The translations under genes were made by a program, and so were the position numbers. From positions 522,105-586,104 of the forward strand of contig NMRB01000165.1 in assembly GCA_002633025.1 (NCBI GenBank): DNA of 64,000 bases, given 5' to 3'. This DNA comes from Notospermus geniculatus. Taxonomy: Eukaryota > Nemertea > Pilidiophora > Heteronemertea > Lineidae. Each line of letters starts with the position of its first letter. Position 1 is the stretch's first letter. This document shows, piece by piece, positions 58,622 to 64,000 of the stretch. The notes below the pieces were generated by a model. It had not been told where the DNA came from, did not search any database, and saw nothing but the letters and a program-made list of their open reading frames with translations.

Positions 58622-61427
58622 TGACAAGTGATTCCATAGCCCAGGAACTGAATGACTTGAAGAAAGTCCTACAGGTTTGTATTGTACATTCTAAACCACC
58701 TTGGTCACAGTGAGCCTTGTTTTCAATGGATAATGCATTAGCCTCGTTTTAACCACACCGGGCTTTGGTGTCGCAACCAAAACCCGCCCACTTGTGTTTC
58801 TCGCTTCGAGCATTCAGAGAGGCAGTGCAAAGAATATGGGCGAGATGCATACTCACTGACCTATCCCAAGAATGTTTTGTATCATAAGCTACACATCCTG
58901 CGGAAAATCCGTTGAAGAAAGTGCCCTGCTGTCTCATTTCGGCTCCTGCAGCTTGGGCCTAGCGCTGCACACCGATGTACACCATGTAGGCACGATGTAT
59001 GTTGTTACACAGTGACGTCGCGTCATCGACGTAGCGTCATCCGCGAGCCGGATGCCGGGTCGGATTGACTCTGAACATCTCAAAATAGGCCTTTTTGCAA
59101 TCAAATCGCACTGAACTGAATAGGCCTATGAATGTTTTTAGTGCCAGATAGCTTCCATGTGGAAAGGTGGTTTAGAATAGAAATTGATACCTCACTGTCG
59201 GTATTGGTCGTCTCACCAAACCCGCTCGGGTGGAGCTGTCATTCCGACCTAAACCCTCGGCGAAGCGCCTCGGGTTTAGGTCTGCATTTTAGCTCCACCC
59301 TCGCGGGTTTGGTGAGACGACCAATACCTCCAGTTCGGTATCAATTCCTTAATCTGTGGAATTAAAGGATATAACATTAGGTCGTCTCTGAATTTGGGCA
59401 AGTCCACGGTAATATTCGGGATATTTGTTTACTTGTTCAGTGCGGTCTCTGCAACTCATGGCACCAACAGACCATTTAGTACCCTGCATCATGTCAGGCT
59501 TGTGTCCTTCTATGCCCCTGGTATGAATTAAGTTCGTTGTGATTCATAATTAGTGCACTGTTTGCTAATTAGTTGCGTCACGGACGTGCAATGTCACGTT
59601 CGTGATGCAACTAATTAGAACAGTGCACTAATTATGAATCACAACGAACTTAATTCATACCAGAGGCATAGAAGATGGCCAAGAGCCTGACATGATGCAG
59701 GGTATTACATCTTTCTGTGGTTCCAAAATTTGCAGAAACAACACTGAATAAGTGAAAAACTGTCGCGTCCGAGACCGTGGAATTGCCCATTTGTGGAATT
59801 AAAGGAGTGGTAGACTTGATATTTGTTTGCCAACCATTGCTATGCTTCCTTTTACGGAAAATGGCAATAGCTAAGATGCATTCCTGGGCTGGGTTGCACA
59901 AAACTCATGTTAGTGCTAACTTGGTGTTAGTGCTAACTTTATGTTAAATGAAGTAAAAAGACAAGGGATTTTTACGTCATCTAACATAAAGTTAGCACTA
60001 ACACCAAGTTAGCGCTATCGTGAGTTTTGTGCAACCGGCCCCTGATGCTTGCAATTTCTTTTCGTGTCATCTTCAGTGTTTTAACTGCCGCTGGCAGGTT
60101 ATGTCAATTGATGTACAGCGCCATGTTTTTACATTCCAACCTACTGTAAATGCTTGTCTGGTACCCGCCATGATAGAGAGATTATTTCCTTTCAGGATAT
60201 ATCTAACAGTGTCAGCAAGTACAACACATATAATGCTGTAGTGAAGGACAGATTTCAGGAAGTCATGGGCGTATCCTTTTCATACAAGCCTAGGGCTGAT
60301 ACGTCCTTGGTTTAGTTGGTTAACCTTACGAGTAATCAACTGACACTTCTGTAGGGTCATATTCATAAAGCAGTTCTATCGTTAGAACCGTCTTAGACCG
60401 GTTCCAAGTACAGTGGTTGACGATACTTGGAACCGGCCTAAGACGGTTCTAAACATAGAGCCGCTTTATGAATACGACCCATAGAGTATAAAATTAACAT
60501 GAAAGGAGAAAATATGAAATTGAAAGGTCTGCATTTCCTGGACTGAACTTAACATGTAGGCATTCAGAGTTGTCAAAAGGGTGAGTCTGAAGTTGTTAGA
60601 TCTTGTCTTTCTTAACTCCTACCCCAGCATTTCATTTCGATTGCGTCTGATGAGATCCAGGGATTATACTCCATGCAAACGTCAACAATCACAGAATTCC
60701 ACTCAATGCTGAAATATTTTGGGGAAGACCCAGAGAGCTCAACTGCAAATGACATCTTCAAGATATTTGCTGATTTCCTCACAAAATTTGAGGTTTGTAA
60801 ATGCTTTGATGCTAATTTTTCATGGCAATAAAGTAGGCCTACTTCCATTGGCTGAAACTTGGATTTGAAAGAAGCAGGAGCAGGATTGTGTTGAGCCTTG
60901 AACGGAGCAAATTGTCAGCTTTACCTTATTTGTTGATGTCTGGTGTCAATAAGTGTGTGACTCAAGGCATTGAGAGTGATTTTGATGATAAAATATAGGC
61001 CTACTGGTGTATCAGTTGAGAGGTGGGGCATTGGAGGACTGTTGTTGCCACCTGATGGTACCAACTGGTAAATATCAAGAAGTCAACTTCCAGAACTTAG
61101 CGAATTTTCGACCCCAACCGGGGTCTTCCTTAGGCACTTTTCAGTTGGAGAGACCAGAAAGAGTCTTTTCTGGTCTCTCCAACTAAAGTACCTGAGGAAG
61201 ACCCCGGTTGGGGTCGAAAATTTGCTAAGTTCTGGAAGTTGACTTCTTGATATTTACCACCCTGTGTGTCAATTTTTGTGCTTTCTTCTTTGGATGATGG
61301 TACCAACTGATGTTGCCCTATATGGACAGACGCCAGGGGAGGCAAAGAAGTGACTGGCTGATACAAGTATCTTTTCTCATTTCAGAGAGCTCATCAAGAG
61401 AATCTCCTACATGAACGGCACCACTAA
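58622..61427 (+). CDS. Formin FH2 domain, C-terminal part only (4 exons, partial)
   Basis: Formin FH2 domains nucleate and processively cap actin filaments. Exons 58622-58674, 60196-60270, 60628-60792 and 61386-61427 join in frame and end with TAA. The protein reads TSDSIAQELNDLKKVLQ, then DISNSVSKYNTYNAVV..., then HFISIASDEIQGLYSMQTST with LKYFGEDPESST and IFADFLTKFE, then RAHQENLLHERHH. The (Y/F)GEDP motif followed by FxxFxxxFxxAxxEN is the standard end of FH2. The first exon starts two bases into a codon, so an upstream exon must exist, but no FH2 core was found between NLK and here. It stops 13 residues after the last junction, with no DAD-like basic tail. It could be a delphilin- or DAAM-like formin, or a fragment left by duplication. 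Exon 2 is followed by a U12-type intron. Confidence 0.7.
59179..59350. mobile_element. 172-bp foldback element
   Basis: GAAATTGATACC...TATTGGTCGTCTCACCAAAC pairs with GTTTGGTGAGACGACCAATA...GGTATCAATTCC. A central CCTAAACCC/GGGTTTAGG pair continues the stem. Lies in formin intron 1. Confidence 0.8.
59390..59796. mobile_element. ~400-bp foldback palindrome
   Basis: Arms meet near 59590. From the centre outwards: GCACTAATTATGAATCACAA / TTGTGATTCATAATTAGTGC, then CATGATGCAGGGTA / TACCCTGCATCATG, then the weaker GGGCAAGTCCACGGT / ACCGTGGAATTGCCC. Pairing decays outward, so the inner 260 bp are youngest or best preserved. No coding frame. Confidence 0.8.
59886..60042. mobile_element. 157-bp MITE, GGTTGCACAAAACTCA ends
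   Basis: GGGTTGCACAAAACTCA... / ...TGAGTTTTGTGCAACCGGCCCC arms, with inner TTAGTGCTAAC and ACATAAAGTTAGCACTAACA pairing. Confidence 0.8.
60271..60627 (+). other. U12-type (minor spliceosome) intron of the formin fragment
   Basis: The donor after ATGGGC is GTATCCTTTT, the exact U12 consensus. The 3' end reads CTTTCTTAACTCCTACCCCAG, giving a branch site TTTCTTAAC about a dozen bases before the acceptor. Splicing here keeps the FH2 frame (QEVMG/HFISIAS). A MITE (60354-60480) sits inside. Confidence 0.85.
60354..60480. mobile_element. 127-bp MITE inside the U12-type intron
   Basis: GGGTCATATTCATAAAGC / GCTTTATGAATACGACCC ends, inner TAGAACCGTCTTAG and CCAAGTA pairs. Hairpin with almost no loop. 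Confidence 0.82.
61068..61295 (+). mobile_element. Hairpin-plus-tail element, copy 2, in the last formin intron
   Basis: Begins GTAAATATCAAGAAGTCAAC and folds back to GTTGACTTCTTGATATTTAC at 61257. It then has a one-sided tail (TGTGTGTCAATTTTTGTGCT onwards). Flanked by the 14-bp direct repeat GATGGTACCAACTG (61054-61067 and 61296-61309). Arms contain GACCCCAACCGGGGTC like copy 1. Confidence 0.8.
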
Positions 61428-61733
61428 CAATGGCAAGGCACACTCTGTGCCTGAAAAACAGCTTAGTTGTAGGCCTAACTACACTCTACTCAGGAAAAAC
61501 CTCTTCCATATTAGGCTAAGTTGGCCTACCCGCTTTGTGTTGTTTACCTACGTACACATAATTTGATAGCTTTATATGACATATCATCTTCCATACACAT
61601 CACTGATTTGGAGAAATATCAATGTAAGATGTCGTTCCCACTTGATTATGTAGAATGGCAAACACTGAGGAACATGCACTTTATGCACACGCATCCTGCA
61701 TTCTGTTCCACAGGGTTTGTATAAATTGAACTC

Positions 61734-61806
61734 TTTACCATTCCTGATGTAGGACTGCAAAGATTGGCCTTTACCATTCCTGATGTAGGACTGCAAAGAT
61801 TGGCCT
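61734..61806. repeat. Perfect tandem duplication, ~36-bp unit
   Basis: TTACCATTCCTGATGTAGGA with CTGCAAAGATTGGCCT occurs twice in direct succession. Confidence 0.85.
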
Positions 61807-62852
61807 AGAAGGGTGTTAGAAAGATAGGCAAAAGGGAATGTTGAGTAAGAGTGTGTGAAATCTCATGTGAAGGAGGGCCTTGGTCATACTAATTGCTCTT
61901 TGACATGCAGTTGTGGCATGTGACACTTTTTAACATCCTGAGAATGTCAGAGGTTCTTGGCGCTTGCTCCCTTTGTCACCGAGAACTAGTGCATTACCAT
62001 AAATTATCGCTGGATGAGACATGTCCAAAATAGACACAAATTACATGGTGTCATTTTTGTTGCCGAAGCCGAGAATGCTGCGATTCACAAAGTTGGACAT
62101 CAAAGCCAACATTTGCGCAAAGAATTATTGTGGTTCAGGATGTGCTTGGAAATTGCAGTTTGAAATGGTAGGAGTTTCAGCTCATTCGATGACGAGACTC
62201 GGCATCACTTTACGTCATTGACGTCATGCGCAATAACATTACCAATGACGGTGTCAGAACATGGCCGTCTCAGTCAGTTGTGTAAACTTTGCAAAAACAT
62301 TCCTGTTTTTCGGTGGCTGCATCCGTGAACGATAGAGTTCGCTGATATGTAATACCATGCTATTTAGATGCTCTGTTTATTCAGGATCATTAATGTGTGT
62401 GCAATTCCGCCGGTGATTGGACAAGTGAAGAAAAAAAATCTATGCACTTCATGACACGGTCGTGTAAAAAATCGGCCAAACATGTCAACTTCGGCGATAA
62501 TTTTGCGTCACCGGTACCCTGATATTCTCAGGATGCTTTGTAAGAAGTTTGAAGTGAATTGTGATTTACTTGACTGTGATGAGAGTGGTTCAAAACATTC
62601 TCACTGTGGCAGATGTGAGGATTCATTCATTCCTTTTGAGTGGTTTCATCATAGGTAGGTGAAGGACACCCAGTCACATATGTTTTTGAAAATTTGTTTC
62701 CGTTATATAAAGGAATGATATGAAAATCTTCTTCAAACAAGTGTTGCTCACACTTAGCAACAAGTGAACACAAGACTCAAATATTTCATCCAGAATGACT
62801 AAGTTTTTGAGAAACTGAACATAGTGGATGTCATCTTGTAAGTTCAAGTAAC
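61807..62852. other. No gene recognised
   Basis: Short frames only, without coherent splice sites. It would hold the 3' UTR of the formin fragment if transcribed, but no AATAAA close to the stop codon was seen. Confidence 0.4.
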
Positions 62853-63223
62853 AATGAGGTACCCGCGGAACTAACGTCACGACGCGGCGCTGCGATCGAT
62901 GCGCCCGAAGTTTCTTTTTTCTAACGTTATTTCCATTTATTTCTAGAGTAAAAATAACCTGTTTCTGTTGGTCGCCTGGCAGTAAATTTATATCATCCTG
63001 TAGCAGATGAAAATTTCTTAAATCTCCTTGCTTTTTTCCTTAAAATGATGCGATAGGTTGGCGATAAAAGCAACGTTTTCGTCTCATTATTCCTGTAGAA
63101 AAATGTACAGGTCACTTTTTCATGACGCAACGTCAACACCTAAAATGACGTCAATGACGTCGCGACGGGTCAGTCGATCACATCGCCACCGCGTAGCAAA
63201 GTTTGTCACGCGGGTATCCCATT
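62853..63223 (+). mobile_element. TIR element family B, copy 2 (371 bp)
   Basis: Ends AATGAGGTACCCGCG and CGCGGGTATCCCATT are inverted. The body matches 13642-13992 with small indels. Confidence 0.82.
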
Positions 63224-63525
63224 GAGTAAAAATATCTGCTGATAGGTTTATGTGAGCATAACAAATTGTTCACACATGGCTTGTCTCATTTGTCCTTGTA
63301 GGCCTCAAGATATTTTGTGTATTCTCACGTGCCGTAGTGTGAAATTCTGAACCAATTTGAACGGATTTATGTTGTTGTATCAAAGAAACTATACCAATCT
63401 ACTTCATGCCGTGTAAATTGTTGATTTAATGTGAATGGTGGAGTTTGACATTTTGTTGAGTTCAATGGTGAATAGAGATAAAAACATGGTGCCAGGTTTC
63501 CATTTTCGCATTCAAGACAATGGGA

Positions 63526-63737
63526 TACTGTAAACCGTGAAATTTTCGCAGCGCTAAATGTTCATGATTTTTGGGGTCTACGAATTCGCGAACAATAATT
63601 TTTGCGCGATTGGAACCCTTCAGCTTCATAAAACCTCAAAAACCAATGATTTTCACACGATTTATGTTCGCGTTTTAACCCTCGAGCGCGAAAATCATGA
63701 AAATAAAACGCACACGAAAATTTCACGGTTTACACTA
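63526..63737. mobile_element. 212-bp MITE, TACTGTAAACCGTGAAATTT ends
   Basis: Left TACTGTAAACCGTGAAATTTTC and right GAAAATTTCACGGTTTACA are inverted repeats. Inner pieces TTTTCGC and GCGAAAATC add pairing. Confidence 0.85.
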
Positions 63738-63747
63738 TTGACTTATT

Positions 63748-64000
63748 AGCTCACCGTGAGCTGTAGTCGTCATGTGGTGTCTGTCGTCCGTCGGCGTCTG
63801 TTAGCAGGGCATGTTTTGTAACCGCTGGGCCAACCAAACTTGGTACAGATGTGCCCCTACATGTAGGTTAAACACCAAGTTTCAATCCGATTTGATTCCT
63901 AGCTTGGCCACTAGCGGACTTAACCAAAAACCTTTAAAGTGCTATTTCACCTTAACCGTTGATCGGATCCTCACCAAATTTTTATCGTAGGTACATCTGA
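63748..64000. repeat. Start of a dispersed repeat cut by the window edge
   Basis: AGCTCACCGTGAGCT followed by GTCGTC/GTCCGTCGGCGTCTG and TAACCGCTGGGCCAACC resembles a repeat type I know as common in marine invertebrate genomes. No second copy is in this window, so this rests on recollection. Confidence 0.4.

Overview
The window is animal nuclear DNA. It has many small exons with GT-AG introns, polyadenylation signals, microsatellites and a very high density of short inverted-repeat transposons. The gene content (centlein, Nemo-like kinase, a formin tail) and the TIR/foldback families fit an intron-rich marine invertebrate (echinoderm, hemichordate, cephalochordate or lophotrochozoan type). 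I cannot assign a phylum from sequence alone. One 90-base gap (30058-30147) and six isolated n's show it is a scaffold.

Layout. (1) About 1.3-10.8 kb, minus strand: scattered short exons of at least one gene I could not identify; four consecutive exons chain in phase (8812 to 6230) and encode a very hydrophobic stretch. (2) 10.8-19.1 kb: no gene seen; stacked TIR and foldback elements and a minisatellite. (3) 19.2-29.0 kb, plus strand: a complete 29-exon centlein (CNTLN) gene whose exons join without a phase break into about 1270 residues, followed by two AATAAA signals. (4) 29.5-34.0 kb: gap, microsatellites and MITEs. (5) 34.0-48.55 kb, plus strand: a complete 10-exon Nemo-like kinase (NLK) gene, 432 residues, with all catalytic motifs and the TQE activation loop. 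Intron 3 is of the minor (U12) type. (6) 48.6-57 kb: NLK downstream region with a 1.08-kb duplication and several TIR elements. (7) 58.6-61.4 kb, plus strand: four exons encoding only the C-terminal part of a formin FH2 domain, with a second U12-type intron; the rest of the FH2 domain was not found. (8) 61.4-64 kb: repeats.

Centlein is a centrosome linker coiled-coil protein, NLK is an atypical MAP kinase of Wnt/TGF-beta/Notch signalling, and formins nucleate actin. They are unrelated neighbours, not a functional cluster. The most unusual items are the two U12 introns and a small element present twice (36.1 and 61.1 kb) that is a long hairpin plus a one-sided tail flanked by 12-14 bp target duplications. 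Also notable are the orphan FH2 tail, the unidentified minus-strand gene, and a 1.08-kb duplication whose first copy ends exactly at an n.
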